In this document: positions 48,901 to 57,563 of the stretch, in pieces
Layout: each line of letters begins with the position of its first letter
Numbering within the stretch: position 1 is the first letter of the stretch
NCBI GenBank assembly: GCA_016794785.1
Contig: JAEUHC010000007.1
Coordinates: 169,710 to 233,709, forward strand
Direction: 5' to 3'
From: Opitutaceae bacterium
GTDB taxonomy: Bacteria; Verrucomicrobiota; Verrucomicrobiia; Opitutales; Opitutaceae
DNA: 64,000 bases
Notes under the pieces: generated by a model
Told to the model about the DNA's origin: nothing
The model's database searches: none
Seen by the model: the letters and a program-made list of their open reading frames with translations, nothing else
Position numbers and translations under genes: made by a program

Positions 48901-50497
48901 AGGTGAGGCCTCCGAGGGATGAGCCGGTGTAAACGTGCAGGAGCGTATCGAATTCGCTGCCTTTGGTGTCGATGCTGACGGAACCGGTGCGGGTCGGCGT
49001 CCACGTCCACCAAAGGGAGCCACCGCCAGCGGCGGCTCCGGCGTGCGCAGGTTCGCCGGACTCGCGCGTGGCATGCTGCGTTGAGCCGCGAGTTACGATG
49101 CTTTCGCCCGCGAGCGTGGCCCGGGTGGCGAAATCGTCATTGAAGGGACGGGTGCTGGTGCTGCGCAGCGCGGCGTTGAGGTTGAGGCGGCCGCCTGTGC
49201 TGGTCTTGCCGGCAAACGCGGGAGCCTGATCGACGGAGCGGAGGAGACGGTTGATGGTCGCGCGGTAGTTGTCGGTGGGGAAGCGGGCGCGAAGCAACGC
49301 CACGGCGCCGGTGACCATCGGTGCTGAAAACGAAGTGCCACTCACGAGGAAGTAGCCATTGTCGGTGAAACCGTTTGCGACCACCATCGAGGTGCCGGGG
49401 GCGGCGAGTTCGACGGTGCCGGTGCCGAAATCGCTGGTAGCGGAGATGGCGTCGGTGCGCGTCGAGTTGGCGACGGCGATGATGTTATCGAGGAGATAGC
49501 CGGAAGGGTAGTGCGGCGTGAGATCATTATTGGTTCCGGCGTTCCCGGCCGAGCAGACGACGATGATGCCAGCGTCGCGCACGCGCTTGAAGGCTTCGTA
49601 TGCCGCTTGAGAAAAGGACGAACCCCCGAAGCTGGCGTTGATGACTTTGGCGCCCTTGGTGATGGCATAGTTGAGGCATTCGATCTCGTCGGAGACGGTG
49701 CCATAGCCGCTCGCGTCGATGAAGCGCAGGGCCATGAGGCTGGCGTTCCACGCGACGCCGGTCATGCCGCGGCCGTTGTTGCCGGCCGCGCCAATGATGC
49801 TGGCCACCGCGGTGCCATGGCCGTCGACATCGGTCGGGGAGCCGCTGCCGAGCGTGTTGAGCGCGGCGTTGGCGTTGATGCCGTTCACGTCGTCGACGTA
49901 GCCGTTGTTGTCATCGTCGAGGAAATTGCCGGCGCGGCCCGGCCCGCTCTCCGTCGGGTTGACCCATAAGTTTGGGGCGATGTCCTGGTGAGTGACGCGG
50001 AGTCCGGAATCGACGACTGCGACGATGACGGAACGGGCATCCGTTTGCACATCCCATGCGTCGACGGCGCTGATGTCGGCGCCCGACTTGCCGCTGTTCT
50101 GGCCGGTGTTGCGGAGAGCCCATTGCTCGCCGGTGAAAAAATAGGTGTCATTGGGGGTAGCGGCCGCTTTCACCAGATAGTCAGGCTCCACATATTCGTA
50201 GAGGTCGGTGGCACGAAGCCGCTCAATCGCCTGTTTCACCGTCTCGCCCGAGGCAGGTTCGAGAAGGCGCAGAGCGTCACCACCCTTGAGTGTTCGATTG
50301 AATCGGATGCCTTCAATCGACTCGGCTGATTCGATTTTCTGGAGTTGCACGCCAGCGCGCGGTTTGGCGATCAACGTGCGATTGCTAAAACCTTGGGCTT
50401 TCTCCTCGTCTGTGAAACGCGAAGCGGGGGTTTGGGCGAAGGCGTGGCCGAGGACGAGCACCGGCAACGCAAGCAGGGGAAGCAGGGGGATATGCAT
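45959..50497 (-). CDS. Exported subtilisin-like (S8) protease with PQQ-type propeller, Ig domains and tandem C-terminal modules
   Basis: 1512 residues. Signal peptide (LLPLLALPVLVLGHAFAQ), pro-region to about 150, S8 protease domain 155-430 with Asp163 (VVDSG), His227 (DGHGT), oxyanion Asn319 and Ser389 (SGTSFSAP), all intact. Two PPC-like beta domains follow (about 447-560 and 582-700), then a PQQ-type propeller at about 715-1040 built of repeats such as AIASDGTVYIG...LYALRPDGTVKWEF, two Ig-like domains (1062-1145, 1150-1230) and two C-terminal modules (1234-1375, 1379-1512) ending VEVYEVP. The paralogue at 53143 has nearly the same order. ATG at 50497 starts the signal peptide. Substrate unknown; acts outside the cytoplasmic membrane. 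Confidence 0.92.
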   Translation of the reverse strand: MHIPLLPLLALPVLVLGHAFAQTPASRFTDEEKAQGFSNRTLIAKPRAGVQLQKIESAESIEGIRFNRTLKGGDALRLLEPASGETVKQAIERLRATDLYEYVEPDYLVKAAATPNDTYFFTGEQWALRNTGQNSGKSGADISAVDAWDVQTDARSVIVAVVDSGLRVTHQDIAPNLWVNPTESGPGRAGNFLDDDNNGYVDDVNGINANAALNTLGSGSPTDVDGHGTAVASIIGAAGNNGRGMTGVAWNASLMALRFIDASGYGTVSDEIECLNYAITKGAKVINASFGGSSFSQAAYEAFKRVRDAGIIVVCSAGNAGTNNDLTPHYPSGYLLDNIIAVANSTRTDAISATSDFGTGTVELAAPGTSMVVANGFTDNGYFLVSGTSFSAPMVTGAVALLRARFPTDNYRATINRLLRSVDQAPAFAGKTSTGGRLNLNAALRSTSTRPFNDDFATRATLAGESIVTRGSTQHATRESGEPAHAGAAAGGGSLWWTWTPTRTGSVSIDTKGSEFDTLLHVYTGSSLGGLTSVVSNDNDAALTTSKVTFNATAGTAYQIAVDTKGTSTGPLLLALSQTTNSDAWDSGQIVMGRSWSVSTENRNATREAGEPRIRNNAGGKSVWFRWVAPATRRYHLSTFSSEIDTMIGVFTGTALGTLTEVTSSLTDGDSNFSMISAGVTLNATAGTTYHIVVDSQAPASGTIVGGAFRISCTDSEWEFFGVGPIGTPAVAANGTLHFIDDYGYIYAVDPDGTRKWRHEMTGYGTFSAPAVATDGTVYGGDQSRYFHAVNPDGTRKWRIQTGGIIQSSPAIGPDGTIYIRSDDGVLQALNPASGATLWSVAVGTSSVTSYTSPSVAPDGTIYAAGAASRLYAINPNGTTKWTFNTDFFYGSPAIASDGTVYIGCSAPTRRLYALRPDGTVKWEFIAGDTVSSSAVIGPDGTIYFGCADQKLYALNPSGELRWALDTGGAIRNSSPIVASDNSIFVGSLDGRVHHVAPEGTLRRTYSTSNEVRLSPLLHNGRLYIPSYDYRLYAVNVGLVPASTAWPMHRQNARRSARVQHPALSFGVQPASQTAAVEERITFVAGAVGAPLLGYQWSFNGTTIAGATASTYRIDSVNHAHGGRYTVRVTDASGSITSNDAVLTISTPLVLPSVLTAPVAQSTFVGSSLTLNVAANGSPPFTYQWLRDGAPVAGATSSTLTIADPRLGDTGQYSVTITNFGGSVTTQPVAVTVNPIGRISNLSIRSQVGGEAGTLTVGFTVGGAGVAGTKPLLVRAIGPTLGAFGVPGTLADPQVAILSGQTTVAQNDDWAGNAAVTATSVAVGAFALSPETSKDAALVHSPSAGGYSVQIVGSANGSGVALAEVYDATAPETFLATTPRLINVSALTRVGTGADVLIAGFSIAGTAPKTVLIRAIGPTLGGFGVPGTIADPRLEIYAAGATTPLATNDNWGTATNASQVASAAVSVGAFALASDSRDAALLITLQPGSYSAQVNGVNNITGVALVEVYEVP

Positions 50498-50986
50498 GGT
50501 GAGCGGATAGTGGAAATGAAAGCGGGAGAGCTGACCGCGGGGTTCACGGCCGGACGGGCAAAATCTTAGCAAGGGGAAATCAGTGCAGGGGTGCTGGGCG
50601 GTGCTATCGCAACCAAGCAACTTTATTGAAACCCCGCTGGCGCGTCGATCGACGAGCTAAAATTGTCGCGTCTTTCGATAAAAATATCTTGCCCCGGATA
50701 CGGCGCTGCGATTGCGCACGCCTCGACTGTGCTTGGGTTTCCGGAATCTAGCCGCCGCGCTCGCAAGTCGTTCAACGAGGACTTCGCGAGCCCGCTCCGT
50801 GGGCTGAACCGAGCCGTGCCGGAGCCGCATTGCGGCTCAGGGCATCGGTCGCAGCTGCTCAAGCTGCTCTTGGAGTTCCTTGAGGCTTTAGGTAAAGCGA
50901 CGCGTCGCGTCTTCGCGGCGAACCATGCGACGTGCTGACGAAGCCGTCGGTGCTATCGAAGATATAGTCCCCAAATCTCTTCCCGC
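50498..50986. other. 489-bp intergenic region, no gene seen
   Basis: The only gap above 300 bp. Small open frames on both strands (for example 50663-50938 plus, 50623-50862 minus) have no recognisable domain, no convincing ribosome-binding site and overlap each other, so I do not call them. A more AT-rich patch lies at 50655-50700. The 11-mer CGGTGCTATCG occurs twice (near 50615 and 50949). The promoter of the protease gene should lie near 50500-50620, but I could not pick a convincing one. Confidence 0.6.
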
Positions 50987-53020
50987 CTACGGCAGCTCGT
51001 AAACCTCCACGAGGGCGACGCCGGTGGTGTTGTTCACGCCGGTGGCGCGGACGGAGTAGTTGCCGGGCGGGAGTGTGGTGACGAGGGCCGCGTCGCGTGA
51101 GTTGGCGGGCAGGCCGAAGGCGCCGACGCTCGTGCCAGCGGCCGCGACCGTGGCCGAATTGGACCAATCATTGTTGGTGTCGATTGGGGTCGAGCCGCGG
51201 AAGAGCTCCAGCTGCGGATCGACGACGGTGCCGGGCACGCCGAAGACGGCGAGGCCGGGGCCGACCACCCGGATGAGGACGCGCACGCTGGTCGAGCCGC
51301 CGATGACGAAGCCCGCGCTCAGCCCCGTGCCGAGGTGCTTGCGGACGGAGACGTTGAGCAGCCGCGGCGTGCTGCTGGTGAAGGCTGAGGACGGCGTGGC
51401 GTCGTAAACCTCGGCAATGACCTGCCCGGTCACGCCGCCCACGCCGGTGACGCGAACGGAGTTATCGCGGGTGGTGATGCTGGCGGCGACGGCGGCATCG
51501 CGGGAGCTGGGGCTGACGTAGGCAAACGCGCCCACCGCGGCCAGCGCCGCCGCGAGATCGGCGGAGCCGCCCCAGTTGTCGTTTTCGCCGGTGCGGGTCG
51601 CGCCGGCGAAGAGCTCCATGCGCGGATCGCTGATCGTGCCGGGCACGCCGAAGGCGCCGAGCGAGGGGCCGGCGGCGCGGATGACGAGGGGCTTGGCGCC
51701 GCTGGTGCCGGCCCCGCCGACCACGTAGCCGAGCGAGAGATCATCGGTCGCGCTGTCGAGGCCGGTGAGGACGGAGAGGTTAATCAGGCGGCCGATGGCG
51801 TTTGCGCTCACGATCGTGAGCGTGACCGAGGTGCTGGTGACGGTGCCCTCGGCGTTGGTGAGATCGACGGAGTAGCTGCCGGCAATGACATTGGCGCCCG
51901 TGAGCACGAGGCTGGCGGAGGTGGCGCCGGGGATCGGCGTGCCATTTCTTTTCCATTGATAGCTGATCGCACCGGTCGCCGTGACGGAGAACGTAGCCGA
52001 GCCGCCGGCGACAGCGGAGGCCGGCTGTGGTTGGGCGGTGATCGTGGGGCCGGCGATGGTGGGAAGCCCGGAACGATACACGGCACCGATGTCGGCGCCG
52101 GCGACAAAGACGCCGCCGCCGAGGACGAGCTGGCGGATGGTGCGGACATTTGTGGTGTCGGTGGCCCACGTGATGCCGTCGGTGCTGGTGCCGAGGAAGG
52201 AGTCGCCCCCGACCACGAAGCGTCCGCCGCCGTGGGTGATCGTGTTGAGCCGCGTGCTGCCGGGGACGGGCTGGCGCGTCCAAGCAAGGCCGTCAGGGCT
52301 CGTATAGACCGCGCCGCTGAGGGTGGAGGCCACGAATTTGCCGGCGGCGAAGACGACGTCGGTGACGGTCACGCCGGAATCGGTGAGCGTGCGGCGCGTC
52401 CAAGTGAGGCCGTCCGGGCTGGTGACGACCTGGCTGTTGTTGCCGACGGCGACGAACAGGCCCGCGCCATAGGCGGTGGCGTTGAGGTCATCGGCGGAGC
52501 CCGTGGCGCGCGCAGTCCACGTGATGCCGTCGGGACTCGTGGCGAGGCTGCTCGTGCTGTTGCCGCTGTCGCCGACCGCGATCCACAGGCCGTTGACGTA
52601 GTCGATGCCCCACACGGTGCCGAGGCGGACATCGCGCAGCGTCCAGTTCACGCCATCGGTGCTGGTGTAGAGTTTTTGCGTGTTGGACACGGGCGTGCCG
52701 AAAACCCCCACGGCGTAGAGGCCGTTGCCGTAGGCGGCGGTGCGGAGCAGGCCGTTGCCCGCCACGGTGGGCGTGACGGCGTCGGTCCAGGTGACGAGAT
52801 CCGTGCTGAACGCGATCCGGTGGCTGGTGAAAATGCCGGTCACGGAACCAGCGGCGACGAAGCGGCCGTTGCCGTAGGTGACGGCCTGCATGTTCTCCGA
52901 CCACGCGGAGAGACCGCTTGGCGCGGCGTTGGTCCAGGTGAACGACTGGGCGTTCGCGGCACGTGGCGTGAAGGCGGCAAGCACGACCAGCAGCGGGAGG
53001 GCGGTGGAGTTGAGGCGCAT
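50987..53020 (-). CDS. Exported BNR/sialidase-like propeller protein with Ig domain and tandem C-terminal modules
   Basis: 677 residues. Signal peptide (LPLLVVLAAFTPRAANA); residues 25-330 contain at least six repeats of the kind AYGNGLYAVG...TSTDGVNWT and ATSPDGITWT, typical of BNR/Asp-box or photosystem-II-assembly-like propellers. Asp-box repeats are also found in sialidases, but no sialidase catalytic residues are visible. An Ig-like domain covers 335-412 (ISYQWKRNGTPIPGATSASL), then two C-terminal modules (about 418-545 and 550-677) ending VEVYELP. It lies between the two paralogous subtilase genes on the same strand, separated by 489 and 122 bp, so it probably has its own promoter. Confidence 0.87.
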   Translation of the reverse strand: MRLNSTALPLLVVLAAFTPRAANAQSFTWTNAAPSGLSAWSENMQAVTYGNGRFVAAGSVTGIFTSHRIAFSTDLVTWTDAVTPTVAGNGLLRTAAYGNGLYAVGVFGTPVSNTQKLYTSTDGVNWTLRDVRLGTVWGIDYVNGLWIAVGDSGNSTSSLATSPDGITWTARATGSADDLNATAYGAGLFVAVGNNSQVVTSPDGLTWTRRTLTDSGVTVTDVVFAAGKFVASTLSGAVYTSPDGLAWTRQPVPGSTRLNTITHGGGRFVVGGDSFLGTSTDGITWATDTTNVRTIRQLVLGGGVFVAGADIGAVYRSGLPTIAGPTITAQPQPASAVAGGSATFSVTATGAISYQWKRNGTPIPGATSASLVLTGANVIAGSYSVDLTNAEGTVTSTSVTLTIVSANAIGRLINLSVLTGLDSATDDLSLGYVVGGAGTSGAKPLVIRAAGPSLGAFGVPGTISDPRMELFAGATRTGENDNWGGSADLAAALAAVGAFAYVSPSSRDAAVAASITTRDNSVRVTGVGGVTGQVIAEVYDATPSSAFTSSTPRLLNVSVRKHLGTGLSAGFVIGGSTSVRVLIRVVGPGLAVFGVPGTVVDPQLELFRGSTPIDTNNDWSNSATVAAAGTSVGAFGLPANSRDAALVTTLPPGNYSVRATGVNNTTGVALVEVYELP

Positions 53021-53142
53021 GTCAGCCGAGCCTAGCCCAAAGCGAGCGGGCGCATAATACGCATAGGTGCGTAGGAACCTATTCGGGATAGGCGCGGGCG
53101 AGCGCAGGCTGCGCCCGCCGCAGCCGATCGGATCCTCACAGC

Positions 53143-56100
53143 CTACGGCACCTCGTAAACCTCGACGATCGCGACGCCGGTGTTGACGGCGGCGGAGCCG
53201 AGTCCGCTCACCTGGGCCGTGTAGCTGCCGGGCTGCAACGTGAGGAGGAGCACGGCGTCGCGGCTTTCCAGGGCCAGCGGAAATGCGCCGACGGAGGCGG
53301 ACACCGTGGCGATCTGCGCGGCATTGGGCGAGGCGCCCCAGTTGTCGTTTTCCTGAATCTGCGTTGGGCCGGAGAACAGTTGCAGGCGCGGATCCGCGAG
53401 GGTGCCGGGGACGCCGAAGGCCGCGAGCGTCGGGCCGATCGCGCGGACGAGGACTTGCTTCGTGCCGGTGCCGCCCACGACGAATCCGGCGATGAGGATA
53501 TTGGCGCCGGTGCCGACCTGCGTCCGCGCGGAGACATTGATGAGCCGCGGCGTGCTCGCATCGGACGCGACGGAGGCGTCGTAGATCTCGGCGAGGACGA
53601 TGCCGCTCGATCCATCGACGGCGGAGATCTGCGCGGAGTAGCCGCCCGCCGCGAGGACGGGCGCGAGCGCGGCGTCCTTGCTTGTCGCCGGGCTGAGCGG
53701 AAACGCACCGACCTGCGGCGCGATGGCTGCGACCCGCGCGTCGCCCGCCCAGTCGTCATTTTCGGAAAGCAGGCTGGTGCCGGAGAAAACCTGCAGCCGC
53801 GGATCGGTGAGGGTGCCGGGCACGCCAAAGGCCCCGAGCGCGGGGCCGACGCCGCGGAGGAGGAGAGGTTTGCTCCCCGAGGTGCCCGCACCGCCAATGA
53901 CGAAGCCGACGAAGAGGACGCGGTCGCCGCTGCCGGCCACGGTGCGCACGGCCAGGTTGACGAGGCGCGCGGTCTCGCCGCTGGCCGCTGCGACCCGCAG
54001 CGTGGTGGCCAGGCTGATCACGGAGCCGCCGGGGCCGGATGCGATCACACGGTAGTCGCCCGAATTGGAGCCTTGCACGGAAGGCAGCGTGAGCGTGGCC
54101 GATGTGGCGCCGGGGATCGCGACGTCGTTTTGCAACCACTGGTAGGTGAGCGCGCCGCCGCCGGGGATTGCCGCGAGAGCGGGGATGGAGACGGAGGATC
54201 CGGCCGTGGCGCTGGCCGGCGCGGCCGGTTGTGCCGAAATCACGGGCACGCCCGCGATTTCGCCGGGGCGCGCGGTGTGCCGGAGGTTTTGGCCGTGCAT
54301 GGGCCAAGGCGCGCGGGCGAGGTTGTTGCCGGTGTCGAACGCGTAGAGTTTTCCATCGGTGGAAGCGACGATGAGACGGCCGGCGGTGATGAGCGGCGCG
54401 CTCAGGATCGGTTGGGAAGTGGCGTAGGTGCGGAGCCTCCGGCCGTCGCCGTCCAGCGCGTGCACGAAGCCGTCGTCACCGCCGATGTAGATCGTGCCGT
54501 CGTCCGCGAGGACGGGCGTGGTCGAGCGGATGAGATCGCCGGTGGCGTAGTCCCAGCGTTTCGCTCCGGTGGCGGCGTCGAGCGCGTAGAGCTTGGTGTC
54601 GTAGCTGCCGAAATAGACCACGCCGCGCGCATCGACGACGGCGGAGCCTGAGAGCGGGCTGCGGGTGTCGAATTGCCAGCGCTCGGTGCCGTCGGGCCGG
54701 ATGGCGAAGAAACGCCCGTCGAAATTGCCCAGATAAATGGTGCCGTCCGCCCCGAGGGCGGGCGTGGCGTAGGCGGTGGCCCCGAGGGGGAAATTCCATT
54801 TTGGCGACCCGTCGGCGGGATTGACGGCGTAAAGCGCGGCCGCATCCCCGGAGACAATGTAGATCGTGCCATCGGCGGCGATGACCGGGGCGGTGTAGGT
54901 GTCGCCCGGCGCGGCAAAGATCCATTTCTGTTTTCCGTCGGGATCCAGGGCGATGAGTTTGCCGTTGTCGGACTTCACATAGATCGTGCCGTCGGCCGCG
55001 ATGGCGGGCGCGGCCCACACGTAGTCGCCGGTGTCGAAAGACCATTTTCTGGCGCCATTGGCGGGGTTGAGCGCGTAGAGAAAACCGAAATCATCGCCGA
55101 CGTAGAGCGTGCCATCCGGCCCCACCGCGATCGCGCCGCCCTCGACGTAGCCCGACACCGCGAAGGAACGCCAGCGGCGGGTGCCGTCGCGATTGATGGC
55201 GTGGACGAGCCCAAAATCGTCCGCGACGTAGATCGTCCCGTCCGGCCCCAGCGCCGGGCTGGCGTAGATCGGATCGTCGGTGACGTATTGCCAGGCGGCG
55301 TCGGCGATGCTGAGCGTGAAGCGGCCGCCCGGGCCGAAGGAGGTGTCGACCTTGATGTAATAGGTGACATTGGCGATGGCGTTGAAGCGGACGAGGCTGT
55401 CGAGGTTGGGCCCCGCGTCGTCGTCAAACGTGACCTCGGCCAAGGTGTTGAGCGCGCTGCCCGTGTAGAGCGTGACGATGGGATCGGTGGAGACATCGGT
55501 CGCCGAGATTTCGTAGGGCCGGCTGCTGGGTGCGGTCCAGCGATACCAGAGGGAGCGGTCGATGCCTAGGGCGCGGCCGGCGGCATTGCGGGGCTTGGGC
55601 TCGCCCGGCTCGACCGAGGCGCCGGCGTTGTTGCCGGTCACGACGACGCTGGGTCCCGAGAGGACGCGGGCTTGGGCGAAAGCGTCGTTGAAGGGCACCG
55701 ACACGAGGCCAAACGTGATCAGGCCTTCGCTCGTGCCCTTGCCGGCGGCGGCAATGTGGTAGGTGGTGTTGGGAGTGGTCTCGAAGGTGATGCTGCTGGT
55801 CGAGTTGGCGGAGCCGCTTTCGTGGTTGCTCGCGATCAGGCGGAGCCCGGCGAGGGTGGGTGTGGCGCCGGTATCGGCGTAAACGGCGAGCACGGTATCG
55901 AGGCCGCTGCCCCCGGTGGTGATGGTCACCTTGCCGGCGGCGCCCGGGGCCGTCCAAGCCCACCAGAGAGAACCGTTGGAGTCCGCGACGCCATGGTTGG
56001 GCTCGCCGGGCTCGCGCGTGGCGAACTGGTTGGAGCCGCGGACCGTGTTGAATTCGCCGGTGATCTCGGCGCGGCGGGCAAAGTCGTCGTTGAAAGGCCG

Positions 56101-57456
56101 GGTGCTGGTCGAAGTGAGCGCCGCGAGCAGATTGAGACGGCCGTTGGTGTGGACGCGGTGGTTGAGCTCCGGCAGGACATCGACGGAGCCGAGCAGGCGG
56201 TTGATCAACGCGCGGTAGCCTTCGGCGGGGAATTTTTGCTTCAGGAGGGCGAGCGCACCCGAGACGTGCGGCGCCGCCATCGACGTGCCGCTCTTTACCG
56301 CGTAGGTGGTGGTGCCGTCGATGGCGAGGGAGAGGATCGAGGAACCCGGGGCGGCGATCTCGACGAGGCCGGAGCCGAAGGTGGAGTAGCTAGCGAGCCG
56401 ATCCTGGCGGGTCGTGGAGGCGACGGCGACGATGTTGTCGAGGGCGTAGGCGGCGGGATACGAGGGGAGGTCGGTGATCTCCTGGCTGTCGTTGCCCGCG
56501 GAGGCGACGAAGATGATGCCGGCGTCGCGCACCCGCCGCATGGCCTCAAACTCCGCCTGCGAAAAGCCCGCGGAGCCGTAGCTGCCATTGATGATCTGGG
56601 CCTTCTTCGCGATCGCGTAGTCCAGGCACGCAATCGCGCCGGCGACCGAGCCGGTGCCGCCCGCGCCGAGAAACTTGAGCGGCATGACCTGCGCTTTCCA
56701 CGCGATGCCGGCGATGCCTTTGCCGTTGTTGCCGCTGGCGGCGATGATGCCCGCGACGTGGGTGCCGTGGCCGCTGTTGTCGAACGGATCGCCGGCGAGC
56801 GGGGAAGTCCGCGGGACGGTCACATTGATGCCGAAGGCATCGTCCAGGTAGCCGTTGTTATCCTCGTCCGTGCCGGCGCGGCCCTCGACCTCGGCACGAT
56901 TGAACCAGAGGTTCGAGATGATGTCCTCGTGGCTGTAGTTGAGCCCGCTGTCGATCACGGCGACGATGACATCCGGCGCCTCGCGCTGAATATCCCACGC
57001 GGCGAGGGCCTTGATGTCGGCGCCGGATTTGCCGCCCGACTGGCCGGTGTTGTTGAGCGACCATTGGTCGGCGGCGAAGCGCGGATCGTTGGGCGTGATC
57101 CGGGCCTCGCGGATGAAGTCGGGCTCGACATATTCGTAGAGCCCGGTGGCGGCGAGACGCTCGATCACCGTCTTCACTTCCTCGGAACCGTCTGTCTCCA
57201 GCACGCGGATGCCGCCGAGCCGCGGATGACTGCGGACGAGCGTGAGGGCCGCGCGGGCTTCGGCGCGCTCCACGACACCGAGATCGGCGCGGGGTTGGGC
57301 GAGGAGCGTGCGTGATCGGTAGCCCCGGCTGCGCTCAGTCTCCGTAATGGCATCGGAGTCCGCCGCGGACAGGTGGCCCGCCAGCGTCAGTAACACGATC
57401 AAAGCGGGCAACACGAGCCGGCGTCCGCCAGCTCCGAGGGAGGGGAAGAAGGGCAT
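53143..57456 (-). CDS. Exported subtilisin-like (S8) protease with PQQ-type propeller, Ig domain and tandem C-terminal modules
   Basis: 1437 residues, paralogue of the protease at 45959. Signal peptide (LVLPALIVLLTLAGHLSAA), pro-region, S8 domain about 165-430 with intact Asp169 (VIDSG), His230 (SGHGTHVAG), Asn322 and Ser392 (SGTSMAAPHVSG). Two PPC-like domains start near 448 and 585 (both with PFNDDF/PFNDAF), the PQQ-type propeller covers about 720-1055 with repeats like AIAADGTIYVKSDNGKLIAL, one Ig-like domain about 1066-1145 and two C-terminal modules (1162-1295, 1300-1437) ending VEVYEVP. It differs from the paralogue mainly in having one Ig domain instead of two. A periplasmic or surface protease; the propeller may present substrate or bind a partner (inference). 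Confidence 0.92.
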   Translation of the reverse strand: MPFFPSLGAGGRRLVLPALIVLLTLAGHLSAADSDAITETERSRGYRSRTLLAQPRADLGVVERAEARAALTLVRSHPRLGGIRVLETDGSEEVKTVIERLAATGLYEYVEPDFIREARITPNDPRFAADQWSLNNTGQSGGKSGADIKALAAWDIQREAPDVIVAVIDSGLNYSHEDIISNLWFNRAEVEGRAGTDEDNNGYLDDAFGINVTVPRTSPLAGDPFDNSGHGTHVAGIIAASGNNGKGIAGIAWKAQVMPLKFLGAGGTGSVAGAIACLDYAIAKKAQIINGSYGSAGFSQAEFEAMRRVRDAGIIFVASAGNDSQEITDLPSYPAAYALDNIVAVASTTRQDRLASYSTFGSGLVEIAAPGSSILSLAIDGTTTYAVKSGTSMAAPHVSGALALLKQKFPAEGYRALINRLLGSVDVLPELNHRVHTNGRLNLLAALTSTSTRPFNDDFARRAEITGEFNTVRGSNQFATREPGEPNHGVADSNGSLWWAWTAPGAAGKVTITTGGSGLDTVLAVYADTGATPTLAGLRLIASNHESGSANSTSSITFETTPNTTYHIAAAGKGTSEGLITFGLVSVPFNDAFAQARVLSGPSVVVTGNNAGASVEPGEPKPRNAAGRALGIDRSLWYRWTAPSSRPYEISATDVSTDPIVTLYTGSALNTLAEVTFDDDAGPNLDSLVRFNAIANVTYYIKVDTSFGPGGRFTLSIADAAWQYVTDDPIYASPALGPDGTIYVADDFGLVHAINRDGTRRWRSFAVSGYVEGGAIAVGPDGTLYVGDDFGFLYALNPANGARKWSFDTGDYVWAAPAIAADGTIYVKSDNGKLIALDPDGKQKWIFAAPGDTYTAPVIAADGTIYIVSGDAAALYAVNPADGSPKWNFPLGATAYATPALGADGTIYLGNFDGRFFAIRPDGTERWQFDTRSPLSGSAVVDARGVVYFGSYDTKLYALDAATGAKRWDYATGDLIRSTTPVLADDGTIYIGGDDGFVHALDGDGRRLRTYATSQPILSAPLITAGRLIVASTDGKLYAFDTGNNLARAPWPMHGQNLRHTARPGEIAGVPVISAQPAAPASATAGSSVSIPALAAIPGGGALTYQWLQNDVAIPGATSATLTLPSVQGSNSGDYRVIASGPGGSVISLATTLRVAAASGETARLVNLAVRTVAGSGDRVLFVGFVIGGAGTSGSKPLLLRGVGPALGAFGVPGTLTDPRLQVFSGTSLLSENDDWAGDARVAAIAPQVGAFPLSPATSKDAALAPVLAAGGYSAQISAVDGSSGIVLAEIYDASVASDASTPRLINVSARTQVGTGANILIAGFVVGGTGTKQVLVRAIGPTLAAFGVPGTLADPRLQLFSGPTQIQENDNWGASPNAAQIATVSASVGAFPLALESRDAVLLLTLQPGSYTAQVSGLGSAAVNTGVAIVEVYEVP

Positions 57457-57563
57457 GGCGAAAATCGAAGCGGCGAAGCTGGATCTTTTCAGGCGGCACG
57501 CAACTGCAAGTTGGCTGATTTAAGCGGATGCCCGCTTGGGCCGAATGGGGGATAGCCCTGCGG

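Noticed and set aside
50663..50938. Small open frames in the 489-bp gap
   Set aside because: Overlap on both strands, no domain, no ribosome-binding site, atypical amino acid use.
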